Source: Planctomycetia bacterium
GTDB lineage: Bacteria; Planctomycetota; Phycisphaerae; UBA1845; UTPLA1
Direction of reading: 5' to 3'
Length of the DNA stretch: 64,000 nt
Assembly: GCA_015200345.1 (NCBI GenBank)
Contig: CP054187.1
Coordinates: 124,001-188,000 of the forward strand
The notes below the pieces were generated by a model. It saw nothing but the letters and a program-made list of their open reading frames with translations, searched no databases and was not told where the DNA came from. This document shows, one piece after another, positions 48,211 through 57,163 of the stretch. Position 1 is the stretch's first letter; every line of letters begins with the position of its first letter. A program made the position numbers and the translations under genes.

Positions 48211-49335
48211 ATGACTGACAACACCCATGAGTCGAATCTGACGCAGCCCTCCGGCGAGGGAGCGTCCTCCGCGGCGCCGGTCGTCGAACCGATGACGGCC
48301 ACGCTGATGGGGCGGTTGTTTGTCGTTCCTGCGGTGATTGTGTGCATTCTGCTGGGGGTCGCCGTGGTGGTCGTGATGTTCGGGTCGACGACGGTGGACA
48401 AGCCGCTCACGGTGGCCGAGCTGCTCGACAAGGTCGAATTGAGCGGCGGCGAGCGCACACTGGGCATGCTGCTGCCGCAGGCGAAAGACTCCTGGCAGGC
48501 GGCGCAGGAGCTGGCCCGGCGGTTCAGCGAAAAAGACAAGTATATCAAGTCGGACGAGATCGAGCCGGCCGCTGCTCGATTGATCAAAATGCTGGAACGG
48601 GAGCCTCCGCGCGGGACGCAGCGTGAAGGCGCCGGTGGCGCGGAGCTGTATTCGCGGCATCTGTTCCTGATCGCCGCGCTGGGCAGATTGGAATCGCCCT
48701 CGGCTGTTCCGGCGTTGACGAAGCTGACGCGCGATCCGGACTGGGAGGTTCGCCGAACGGCGCTGGTCGCCCTGGCGAGCATGCACGGGGTCTTGCAGGC
48801 ACGCGCGGCGTTGCCAGAGGCTCTGCGGCTGTTGAACGATGAACAGCCCGCCGTGCAGATCGTGGCTTGTGCCGCGATAGCCAGTCTGGTTGATCCGGCG
48901 GACGCCATCGCCCGCGCGACGGCGGCGAAGGCCTTGGCCGAGCGGCTCGAAGCCCCGCGCGAGGTTCAGTGGAATGCGGCCATGACGCTCGCTCGCCTGG
49001 GCGACGCACGCGGGCGCCTCGTGTTGATGAATATGCTCGATCGGGAATACTGGGAAAAGATTGAGCTGGAATACGACGAAGGGGGGACGACGATCCGCCG
49101 CAAGTACGGGCCGGAAGAAATCGAGTACAACTTGAAGACGGCGATTGAAGCGGCGATGCTTCTCGATGACGCCGAATTGGCAGAGCTTGTTAAGAAGCTG
49201 GAAGACGATCCTTCCGTCCGGGTTCGGACGGCGGCGCGTGCGGCGGCGGCGAAGCGCGGCATGGGACAGCGCGACGAGGAGACGGATCTTCTGGCCGATT
49301 GTTCGCGGGTCGAGTCGGCTGGACGAAGGGTTTGA
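48211..49335 (+). CDS. HEAT-repeat membrane protein heading the respiratory operon
   Basis: 374 residues. An N-terminal disordered part and one membrane helix (LFVVPAVIVCILLGVAVVVV, ~37-57) are followed by armadillo/HEAT-type helical pairs (~75-350): SAVPALTKLTRDPDWEVRRT, QARAALPEALRLLNDEQPAV, WNAAMTLARLGDARGRLVLM and ELVKKLEDDPSVRVRTAARA. The solenoid should be a binding platform; it ends nine bases before the Rieske gene, so it is probably an assembly factor or accessory subunit of the b-Rieske complex. No catalytic motif seen. Confidence 0.8.
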   Translation: MTDNTHESNLTQPSGEGASSAAPVVEPMTATLMGRLFVVPAVIVCILLGVAVVVVMFGSTTVDKPLTVAELLDKVELSGGERTLGMLLPQAKDSWQAAQELARRFSEKDKYIKSDEIEPAAARLIKMLEREPPRGTQREGAGGAELYSRHLFLIAALGRLESPSAVPALTKLTRDPDWEVRRTALVALASMHGVLQARAALPEALRLLNDEQPAVQIVACAAIASLVDPADAIARATAAKALAERLEAPREVQWNAAMTLARLGDARGRLVLMNMLDREYWEKIELEYDEGGTTIRRKYGPEEIEYNLKTAIEAAMLLDDAELAELVKKLEDDPSVRVRTAARAAAAKRGMGQRDEETDLLADCSRVESAGRRV

Positions 49336-49344
49336 GGACGGATC

Positions 49345-50409
49345 ATGCCCACGAAGGAATTGGTGACAAAAGTCTGGATCGCTCCGGGGTGCATCGTCTG
49401 CGATGCCTGTGAGACGACTTGCCCTGAAGTGTTCCAAGTCCTGCACGACGAAGGCACCTGCATTATCCGGCCCGATGCCCTCAACGCGGAATTCACCAAG
49501 CCCCTGACCGATGCCATCATTCAGGCCGCGGCCGAGTGCCCGGTGGATGTCATCAAGTTCGACAAGGCGCCGTTTGAGGTTTCCGAAGCAGAGGCCGCCA
49601 AGCCTTCCGCGCCCGCGCCGGCTGCCGCGGCGGCCAGCCATGGCGAAGCGGTCCATGCCCCCGCAGCCGAGAAGGCGCCGAGCAAAAAACTGGCCGAGCC
49701 GCCGAAGCCCAAGACGGTGGATCCGGCGATTCAGGCCTTGCTGGCCGCGACGATGGTGCGCGGCGGTCATGCGGTGATTGATCGTGGCGTGAAGGGCATG
49801 CCCGAGCCGGTGAAACAGGCGTCGAAGATGTCGCCCGATGAATTGCCGCCCGACGGCAAGTACCAGCGCGTGCTGGAAAAGACCAAGCCCTCCAAATCCG
49901 AGGAACCGACCCGTCGAAACGTGCTGCTTTGGACGGCGTGGGGCACGTTTGGTCTGGCGGCCGGCGGCTTGCCGGCACTGGCATTCAATCGGTTCATGGC
50001 GCCGAACGTGCTGGAGCAGGAGGATCCGAAGGTCCGATGCGGGTCGCTTAGCAAGTATCTGTCGATGGCACCGGGCGACGTGAACGAAGACTACAAGCCG
50101 GTCAAGCCCAGCGGTTTCTGGATCATTCGCGAGGAAGATCGCATATCGGCGTTGTCAATCATCTGCACGCACCTGGGTTGCATCCCGTCGTGGCTGCCGA
50201 ACGATCGGAAGTTCAAATGCCCGTGTCACGGGAGCGGGTTCAAGCCGAACGGCACGAACTTCGAAGGCCCGGCGCCGCGCCCGCTGGAGCGTTTCAAGAT
50301 TTACCTTGACGGGGATGAAGTGATCGTGGATCGTTCCCGCAAGTTTTTGGCGATGGGGCCCAATGACACCGGCCCGTGGAACGATCCGGATGCGTCGATT
50401 CCGGTGTAA
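49345..50409 (+). CDS. Ferredoxin-Rieske fusion protein of the quinol:cytochrome c reductase
   Basis: 354 residues in three parts. Residues 1-75 are a ferredoxin domain (APGCIVCDACETTCPEVFQV with Cys16, 19, 22, 26, and Cys65 in AECPVDVIKF), enough for one [4Fe-4S] cluster. An Ala/Pro/Lys linker (~76-190) follows. Then an anchor (RRNVLLWTAWGTFGLAAGGL, with a twin-Arg) and a Rieske domain with CTHLGC and CPCHGSG. The Rieske centre takes electrons from quinol; the added ferredoxin could provide a second electron entry or exit. Gene is 57 nt before cytochrome b. Confidence 0.93.
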   Translation: MPTKELVTKVWIAPGCIVCDACETTCPEVFQVLHDEGTCIIRPDALNAEFTKPLTDAIIQAAAECPVDVIKFDKAPFEVSEAEAAKPSAPAPAAAAASHGEAVHAPAAEKAPSKKLAEPPKPKTVDPAIQALLAATMVRGGHAVIDRGVKGMPEPVKQASKMSPDELPPDGKYQRVLEKTKPSKSEEPTRRNVLLWTAWGTFGLAAGGLPALAFNRFMAPNVLEQEDPKVRCGSLSKYLSMAPGDVNEDYKPVKPSGFWIIREEDRISALSIICTHLGCIPSWLPNDRKFKCPCHGSGFKPNGTNFEGPAPRPLERFKIYLDGDEVIVDRSRKFLAMGPNDTGPWNDPDASIPV

Positions 50410-50466
50410 CGTGAGGACCGGCGCGGGTGTGTCCGTGCCGGCGCAGCGAGTGGAACGGTAGGGTCG

Positions 50467-51252
50467 ATGAGTTTATTCAACGCAGTCGGCGATTACATCC
50501 GCGGAAGCCAGATCTGGGGTTCGATTTTCCGCCACGGCGTGCCGAAGGATCGTCGCACGCGCGCCATGGCGATCCTTAGCAACGTCTTCCTCCACCTGCA
50601 CCCGGTTGCGGTGCGCAAGAGCGGCATCCGTCTTTCGTTCACCTGGTGCATGGGCGGATTGACGTTCTTTTTGTTCCTCGCCGAGACGATCACCGGCATC
50701 CTGCTCATGTTCTACTACCGCCCGGTGGTGGAATATGCGTACGTCGATATTCAAGGCCTGCGGGCGCACGTCACGCTCGGCCTGCTTCGCGAGATTCACC
50801 GCTGGGGAGCGCACGCCATGGTCATCGCGATCTGGCTGCACATGCTTCGCGTCTTTCTGACCGGCAGCTACAAGCCGCCGCGTGAGTTCAACTGGGGCGT
50901 CGGCGTTGTGCTGCTCACGCTGACCCTGTTGTTGTCGTTCACCGGCTACCTGCTTCCGTGGGATCAACTGGCGATCTGGGCCATCACCGTCGGGTCGAAC
51001 ATGGCCCGCGCGACGCCGATCGCAGGGCATGAGGGGCCTGGCGCGGCGTTGCTCCAGATCGCCGGTGTGCCGTTCATTCACAGCGGATCCGATGCGCGCT
51101 TTCTTCTGCTGGGCGGCACGGTTGTCGGCCCCAACGCGCTGCTGCGGTTTTACATCCTGCACTGCATCTTCATCCCGTTCGTGGTGACGATCCTGATCGC
51201 CGTGCACTTCTGGCGCGTCCGCAAGGACGGCGGAATCTCGGGGCCGCTTTAA
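50467..51252 (+). CDS. Cytochrome b N-terminal half (b6-like)
   Basis: 261 residues, four main membrane helices. Haem ligands: His pair in [16 protein letters not shown] (13 residues between) and [16 protein letters not shown] (14 between), which is the cytochrome b6 spacing. [20 protein letters not shown] (Qo side) and [20 protein letters not shown] (b6f-like) are conserved. The subunit binds bL and bH haems and forms the Qo/Qi sites with the following gene. GGTAGGG precedes the start. Confidence 0.95.
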   Translation: MSLFNAVGDYIRGSQIWGSIFRHGVPKDRRTRAMAILSNVFLHLHPVAVRKSGIRLSFTWCMGGLTFFLFLAETITGILLMFYYRPVVEYAYVDIQGLRAHVTLGLLREIHRWGAHAMVIAIWLHMLRVFLTGSYKPPREFNWGVGVVLLTLTLLLSFTGYLLPWDQLAIWAITVGSNMARATPIAGHEGPGAALLQIAGVPFIHSGSDARFLLLGGTVVGPNALLRFYILHCIFIPFVVTILIAVHFWRVRKDGGISGPL

Positions 51253-51265
51253 TCTCTAACCAAGG

Positions 51266-52471
51266 ATGACACGCGACGTGCTTAACGGGCTATTGAATAC
51301 AGGTTGGGCGTTGATCGCCACCGGCGGGGCGGGCGGACTTCATGCTCCCAGCGCGATCGACCGCGTCAAGGGGATCATCGACGGGCTGTGCGATCCCAAG
51401 TATTTCGTGACGCTGACGACGCTCGCCCTGATCGTCGCCCTTCTGACGTATCGAATATGGACCAAGCCGCGCATCGCGCTGCTCTTGGCGGTTGGGTTTA
51501 CGGCCTTTTACGGCGCCAGCGCGCTGGATCCTGACTTTTTCAGCATCATCAAGAAGCCGGACAACGTCCCGATCACGATGATGCTTTATTTCACAGGCTT
51601 CTGTACCTGGCTGGGGTTCCGTCAGGCCGCGTTGAACGACGAGCGCATGGAGCGAGGCCAGCCGCTGATCGAGAGCGGGGCCGATGACAAGGTGCTCGTC
51701 TGGCCCGATCTGGTTTACACCGAGCTGGTCTGCCTCATTCTATGCTCGGTGTTTTTGATCGTCTGGGCCATTGTCTTGAAGGCGCCGCTGGAGCCGCCCG
51801 CCAACCCGACGAACATTCCCAATCCATCCAAAGCGCCGTGGTATTTCCTGGGTCTCCAGGAATTGCTCGTTTACTTCGACCCGTGGATCGCCGGCGTGTT
51901 GCTGCCGGGCCTGATCATCGTCGGTCTGATCGCGCTGCCGTACATCGATAAGAACCCGCGCGGCAACGGGTACTACACCTTCAAAGAGCGGCGCTTCGTC
52001 ATCTCGGTCTTCATGTTCGGCTTCATCATCATGTGGATCGTGCTGATCGTGCTGGGTACGTTCCTCCGGGGGCCGAACTGGAACCTGTTCGGACCTTACG
52101 AGACGTGGGATCCGCACCGCCCGGCCGCGTTGCTGAACGTCAACGTGTCGGACATCTTCTGGGTGGTCATACCCGAGAAGACCGGCTGGTGGACGCCGGG
52201 GCTGCCGACGAAGGGTCTGTTGTTCATTCCGGCCTACCTGATTCGGGAGGCGCCGGGGCTGATTCTGCTGGGGGGTTATTTCTGTGTGTTGCCGGTGTTG
52301 CTTGCCAAGACGGTCTGGAAGCGGTTGTACGCCCAGATCGGACTGATGCGATACGTGGTGTTCTGGGTGCTGATGAGTTGGATGTTCATCGTGCCCATCA
52401 AGATGCTTCTGCGATGGGCAATGAACATGAAGTACTTTGTTGCCATCACGGAATGGTTCCTGAACGTTTGA
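51266..52471 (+). CDS. Cytochrome b C-terminal half (subunit-IV-like, extended)
   Basis: 401 residues, many more than the ~160 of cytochrome b6f subunit IV. About eight hydrophobic helices are seen. The Qo-site region reads NPSKAPWYFLGLQELLVYFD: APWY replaces the PEWY motif, so the usual Glu is missing there. Earlier helices (FVTLTTLALIVALLTYRIWT) and later ones (ERRFVISVFMFGFIIMWIVL, GVVIPEKTGWWTPG) are additional. It completes the split cytochrome b. 13 nt after the first half. Confidence 0.88.
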   Translation: MTRDVLNGLLNTGWALIATGGAGGLHAPSAIDRVKGIIDGLCDPKYFVTLTTLALIVALLTYRIWTKPRIALLLAVGFTAFYGASALDPDFFSIIKKPDNVPITMMLYFTGFCTWLGFRQAALNDERMERGQPLIESGADDKVLVWPDLVYTELVCLILCSVFLIVWAIVLKAPLEPPANPTNIPNPSKAPWYFLGLQELLVYFDPWIAGVLLPGLIIVGLIALPYIDKNPRGNGYYTFKERRFVISVFMFGFIIMWIVLIVLGTFLRGPNWNLFGPYETWDPHRPAALLNVNVSDIFWVVIPEKTGWWTPGLPTKGLLFIPAYLIREAPGLILLGGYFCVLPVLLAKTVWKRLYAQIGLMRYVVFWVLMSWMFIVPIKMLLRWAMNMKYFVAITEWFLNV

Positions 52472-52505
52472 TTTCCCGCGTTCCAACCGGAGTCGATAGT
52501 CGCTC

Positions 52506-55500
52506 ATGCCTGTACCGACGGAAACACTTTACAACACGAAACGGATGAACGTGCTGTTCGCCGTTGTGTCGTTTGTCGCCCTGGTGACGACCGGCTGGAT
52601 GCTGTGGCACGATTTCAATCGGCCCTGGCGACACATCCAGAAGGACTATTTCAATCTCCGTTCGGCCCTGGCGCACTTTGAAGCGTTGAAATACGAAAAT
52701 CCCGAAGAACAGGAAAGGCACCGCGCGCTGGTTGAGGCGGTCCGCGCCGCCGAGGCTTCGCTGGCCACGCCGGAGAACCAAGCGCGCGAGCGCGACTTGA
52801 CTTCCAGGGAAACGACGCTGGCGGGGCGGTTGCAGGCTGCGGCCCTGGAGTATGGCAACCTGAATGCCGAGTTGCAGGTCATGCTCTTCAACGTCGAGGA
52901 GCACAAGACGCTTCACGGACCGGAGTCGCCCAAGACCCTCTCTGCGATCAGGGCCTACGAGGCGCGCAAGATCCGCACCGCCGAGATCAAGGCCGAGCAG
53001 GAGAAGATCGAGGACGAGCTTCGTGCGATCCGCGATGAATTGAAGGCCTTCTACAAGTCGCGCACCGAGGCCCGGAAGGCCTTGGCGGCCTACGAGAAGG
53101 GCCGCGACGATGCGGAGCGGTTGGACCGCCTGTACGGCCCCGGCGTTGTCCGATTCGCCCTGAATATCCCCGGACTGGATTCCTTCCCCGCGAAGGACAC
53201 GCCGGGCCGTCAGGAAGTGCGACAGGTTTTCAGCAAGGGCGTTCGATTTAATTATAACTTTGTCGATTCTTACGTGACCGACCGGTGCATCACCTGTCAC
53301 GTCGGGATCGACGATCCCACCTTGACGCCCGAAGGCTACGTGAAGCGCACCGAAGCGGCGCTGGCGGCAACGCGCGTGCAGGCGATCCTAAGGGAGGAAA
53401 ACGAAAAACTTGCTCGGGAGCTTGTGCGTCGTTTGGCCGACGTGGATGTCAGTGAATACGCCGCGGGTGACCGGCCGAAGGATGCCGAGAGCGTCCGCCG
53501 ATACGTCAGTCGCTTTGTGGATGCAGCCAATATTTATCTTGAAGAGCTTCAACGTCCGTCGTTGAAACTCGATGCGCTCCTTGCCGGTCTGGGCGAGGCC
53601 GCCGAATTGACGCGCGGCCGCGTGCAGGACGCGGTGGAAGCCCAGTTCCGTGCGATCCTCGCCGTCGTGCCGCCGACCGGCGCCGACGGCAAGACGCGAA
53701 TCGCGTTTGAAGCCATGAGTCCCGAGCAGAAGACTGCGTATTTCAGCAGCCTGACGGCGGCAATGAACCTGTATCTGCAACACGAAGGCCGTCCAGCGGT
53801 GGATTTGAAAAGCGAGCTGCGCGCGCACCCGCGGCTGGATTTGTACCTGTCACCGGACTCGCCACACCCGATGAAGACCATGGGTTGCACGGTCTGTCAC
53901 GAAGGCAGCGGGCAGGAGACGGATTTTGTATTCGCGGCTCACACGCCGACCAGCAAGAAGCAGAAGGAAGAGTGGGCGAAGAAATACTACGTCAAGGAAC
54001 TCGGCGTACCGCTGGCCACGTTTCACCTCGTGGAGGAATTCTGGGAGCGCCCGATGCTGCTGCCGGATCAGTATTCCGCCAGTTGCCGCAAGTGCCATGA
54101 CCAGACGTTTGATCTCGAACGCAGCAAGACGTTCAAGGTCGAGGCGGCCGAGCGCGTCGTCGAAGGTCGCGAGATGTTCACGGCCGTCGGCTGCATCAAC
54201 TGTCACAACGTCGAGGGGCTGACGGACAGCCGCAAGGTCGGACCGGACCTGGCGCACGTGGGTGAGAAGTTGACGCCCGGCTTCATGGAGAAGTGGATCG
54301 CGTACCCGGCCGACTTCCGCCCGTCCACGCGCATGCCGCACTTCTTTCGGCAGGAGAACAATCTTCCCTCCAGCGCCAACGAGTTCGACCCGGATCCGGT
54401 GTTGCGGTCCGAGGTCGAGATACAGGCGATGGTGCATTACTTGAATGTGTTCTCGCGACCGTACGACGCATTGCCGACCCCCGCGGGCATGACGGGCAAC
54501 GCCGCGCGAGGCGAGGAATTGTTTACATCCATCGGTTGCCTGGCGTGTCACGTGAACCTGGCGGCAAAGAACCCTCTGGATGAGGCCGGGCGCACCTTCG
54601 CCGAGAGTTGGATCGTCACCGATCTGAAGATGGCGCAGGGCTTGAGTGACGAAGAGGCCAAGAAGCGGTTCGATGCGATGTCGCCGAACGATCGCGCGCG
54701 TTATGCGTCGGACACCTTCACACGACAACGGCGCGAAGCGGCCCGGCATGCGGCACAAGCGGAAGAACTGGCAGCGGATAGAGAAGGCCGCGACCCCGAC
54801 CCGCGTCGCATGTACATCCCGCCGGAGTTCACGCGTCTTGCGCCGGAGCTTTCGGGCTTCGGCACGAAGATGATCCCCGTGGCCGGCGATGCCGCCCAGA
54901 CGCAGCGTGCGGTGCAGTGGCTTTACAATTGGTTGCGCGAACCGCGTCACTATTCGTCCTACACGAAAATGCCGCGGCTGTTCCGAGAGAACATTTACTG
55001 GGCCGACCATCCGGAGGAGCAGAAGAATAAGACCAACCAGGACATTCTGGACGTTGCCGCCTATTTGCTTAGTCTGCGCAACGACGAGTTCAAGCCCGAC
55101 GCCTTCCCGGAGACCTCGCGCCATGCCGAATTGCGGAATGAACTCATACTGTCGCTCCTGACGGGGCAGAACACCGAGAGCGTGTCGCGGCAGATACTCT
55201 CCGACGAGCCGGTCACGCCGTCCGATCCCTATGGTCGACTGACGGCCGCAATCGTCTCTCAAACGGCCGTATCGTTTGGTGGGGGCGATACCGGCAAGCA
55301 GGTCGCCGTTGAGATGATTGCGTCGCGCTCGCCGACGCTCGCCGATCGCCAAAAGCTGTACCTCGGCATGAAGATGATCAGCCATTACGGTTGTTATTCG
55401 TGTCACAACATCGTGGGCTTCGAAGACGCGACGCGTCCCGGCACGGACCTGACGCTTTGGGCGCAGAAATTCATGAGCCAATTGGATTTTGCGTTCTTCA

Positions 55501-56945
55501 GTCCGCCGTTTGAGCATGAGATCGAGAAGCAGCCGGAAGTTTTCGGCAAGCTTTATCGGGAGGACAAAGAGTTCGAGCACCTTTCGCGCGATGGCGGCAA
55601 CGAGGACCTGCACATCCTGCACAATCACGGCTCGTTCGCCTATCACAAGATGCGCAACCCGCGTATCTGGGACCGCGAGAAGATCAAGAAGCCCTACGAG
55701 AAGCTGAAGATGCCGAACTTCTTCTTCTCCCCGGATGAAGCGAAGAACCTCGTGGCGTTTCTGTTGAGCATGAAAGATCGCAACGTCGCGCCGGAGCTTC
55801 GTATTCCGTACGACCAATCTCCCGCCGGGCGCATTGCGCGCGGCCGCGCGCTGGTGCGCGAGTTGAATTGCATCGGCTGCCACACGATTGAGAGCAACGT
55901 GGAAGCAACGATTCACCAGTATTACTCCAGCGACACGTCGCTTTCCGACACCGACCCGCGCGGGATGCGCTTCCAGCCGCCGCTGCTCTGGGGCGAAGGG
56001 GCCAAGGTGCAGTTCGACTGGCTGTTCGGTTTTTTGAACAACGTGGAGATGCTTCGCCCGTGGCTCAAGGTGCGCATGCCCAGCTTCCATCTGACGAAGG
56101 AGCAGGCGACGATCCTCGTGGAGTATTTCGCTGCCCTGTCACAGTACGAGTCCGCCGTGCTGAAGCGCGAGCTGGACAAGGTGGTGCGCCATTTGCAAAC
56201 CGTTCACAACAGCGGCGGCGGATCCTCGAGCGGCGCGACCAATGCCTGGTTCATGGATCCCAAGTTTGCCGACCAGGCGGCCTTTCTTTCGAAGTACGGG
56301 GTCAATCAAAAGCAGGTGCGTGCCAATCAGTTGACACCACCGGATTCAAACGATGCGAACGAGATCGCTGATTCACTTTCTCCGGCGTTTGAGCGCCTGG
56401 TGGCGCGCGGTCAGTTCCTTGCGGGCTTGTTCGACGTGAAGTACCCCTTTGCTGATCCGGAGACGCACCACGTCGACGACAAGCGGTTCAAGGATGGCGA
56501 GGAGTTCCTTTATAACCAGAAATGCCTGGCTTGCCATGTGGCGGGGGATCCGTCCGTGCCCGGCACGACGCTGGACATCAAAGCGCCGAACTTCGCGCTG
56601 ACCTACAAGCGGCTTCGATATGACTGGGTCATCAAGTGGCTTCAGGATCCGCAGGCGATTCAGCCCGGCGCGAACATGCCGCAGATCTTCCAGGGCGGCA
56701 GCGCCTTCGCCGGTTTACCGGATGATCAGCGTACAGAGAGCGAAAGAACGTACGGCAAGACCGTCGAGGAACAATCGACTTTGCTGGTCGATTTCCTGTT
56801 TAACCTCGGCGCGCGTGGTTATACCGCCGTCCAGCCGGGAGGCACCACGCCGCCCGCGCCGGCCGAGCAGCCAAGCGGTGAGTTTGATTTTGACGGCGGC
56901 GGCGAGACGACGAGCAAGCCTGCCGAAGAAGGATTTGACTTTTAA
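52506..56945 (+). CDS. Giant octahaem c-type cytochrome of the b-Rieske complex
   Basis: 1479 residues. A membrane helix at ~14-32 (NVLFAVVSFVALVTTGWMLW) anchors the N-terminus; a long coiled coil (~60-200) follows. Eight CxxCH haem sites are seen at ~261 (CITCH), 461 (CTVCH), 527 (CRKCH), 562 (CINCH), 678 (CLACH), 963 (CYSCH), 1122 (CIGCH) and 1340 (CLACH). Several modules look like cytochrome c class I repeats (GREMFTAVGCINCHNVEGLT; GRALVRELNCIGCH). The C-terminus is a Gly/Asp/Glu tail. It likely replaces cytochrome c1 and carries electrons out of the complex. It ends the reductase part of the operon. Confidence 0.95.
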   Translation: MPVPTETLYNTKRMNVLFAVVSFVALVTTGWMLWHDFNRPWRHIQKDYFNLRSALAHFEALKYENPEEQERHRALVEAVRAAEASLATPENQARERDLTSRETTLAGRLQAAALEYGNLNAELQVMLFNVEEHKTLHGPESPKTLSAIRAYEARKIRTAEIKAEQEKIEDELRAIRDELKAFYKSRTEARKALAAYEKGRDDAERLDRLYGPGVVRFALNIPGLDSFPAKDTPGRQEVRQVFSKGVRFNYNFVDSYVTDRCITCHVGIDDPTLTPEGYVKRTEAALAATRVQAILREENEKLARELVRRLADVDVSEYAAGDRPKDAESVRRYVSRFVDAANIYLEELQRPSLKLDALLAGLGEAAELTRGRVQDAVEAQFRAILAVVPPTGADGKTRIAFEAMSPEQKTAYFSSLTAAMNLYLQHEGRPAVDLKSELRAHPRLDLYLSPDSPHPMKTMGCTVCHEGSGQETDFVFAAHTPTSKKQKEEWAKKYYVKELGVPLATFHLVEEFWERPMLLPDQYSASCRKCHDQTFDLERSKTFKVEAAERVVEGREMFTAVGCINCHNVEGLTDSRKVGPDLAHVGEKLTPGFMEKWIAYPADFRPSTRMPHFFRQENNLPSSANEFDPDPVLRSEVEIQAMVHYLNVFSRPYDALPTPAGMTGNAARGEELFTSIGCLACHVNLAAKNPLDEAGRTFAESWIVTDLKMAQGLSDEEAKKRFDAMSPNDRARYASDTFTRQRREAARHAAQAEELAADREGRDPDPRRMYIPPEFTRLAPELSGFGTKMIPVAGDAAQTQRAVQWLYNWLREPRHYSSYTKMPRLFRENIYWADHPEEQKNKTNQDILDVAAYLLSLRNDEFKPDAFPETSRHAELRNELILSLLTGQNTESVSRQILSDEPVTPSDPYGRLTAAIVSQTAVSFGGGDTGKQVAVEMIASRSPTLADRQKLYLGMKMISHYGCYSCHNIVGFEDATRPGTDLTLWAQKFMSQLDFAFFSPPFEHEIEKQPEVFGKLYREDKEFEHLSRDGGNEDLHILHNHGSFAYHKMRNPRIWDREKIKKPYEKLKMPNFFFSPDEAKNLVAFLLSMKDRNVAPELRIPYDQSPAGRIARGRALVRELNCIGCHTIESNVEATIHQYYSSDTSLSDTDPRGMRFQPPLLWGEGAKVQFDWLFGFLNNVEMLRPWLKVRMPSFHLTKEQATILVEYFAALSQYESAVLKRELDKVVRHLQTVHNSGGGSSSGATNAWFMDPKFADQAAFLSKYGVNQKQVRANQLTPPDSNDANEIADSLSPAFERLVARGQFLAGLFDVKYPFADPETHHVDDKRFKDGEEFLYNQKCLACHVAGDPSVPGTTLDIKAPNFALTYKRLRYDWVIKWLQDPQAIQPGANMPQIFQGGSAFAGLPDDQRTESERTYGKTVEEQSTLLVDFLFNLGARGYTAVQPGGTTPPAPAEQPSGEFDFDGGGETTSKPAEEGFDF

Positions 56946-56969
56946 TGGATTTCGTCGGTGCGCAGTTTC

Positions 56970-56995
56970 CCACACGGATGGCCGAGAACGTGTGG
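56970..56995 (+). terminator. Stem-loop after the octahaem cytochrome gene
   Basis: CCACACG (56970-56976), 12-nt loop, CGTGTGG (56989-56995), 25 nt after the stop. No T-run, so at best a weak or factor-assisted terminator between reductase and oxidase genes. Confidence 0.35.
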
Positions 56996-57047
56996 CCGGG
57001 AAGGGGTCGCATTGGAGTAGTTGGATCTCGTCAAACAGGGGCTATCA

Positions 57048-57075
57048 TTGCGGAAAAACGCCTGTCTACTACAAT
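57048..57075 (+). promoter_or_regulatory. Promoter before the cupredoxin and cytochrome oxidase genes
   Basis: TTGCGG (57048-57053), 16-nt spacer, TACAAT (57070-57075), ~88 nt before the ATG at 57164. It would let the oxidase genes be expressed apart from the reductase genes. Confidence 0.5.
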
Positions 57076-57163
57076 GCCGGACGGAGCGTAACTTCACCGT
57101 TGCGATGGGGATACGTAGGTTTCCCGCGGCGGTGGGCCGTGCCGTGCATGAGGAGTTGCAACC

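Noticed and set aside
47854..49770. 638-residue minus-strand frame over the HEAT and ferredoxin-Rieske genes
   Set aside because: Arg/Gly/His-rich shadow; both overlapped genes have convincing domains on the plus strand.
53850..56090. 746-residue minus-strand frame opposite the octahaem cytochrome
   Set aside because: Shadow frame; no signal, domain or ribosome site, while the plus strand has eight haem motifs.
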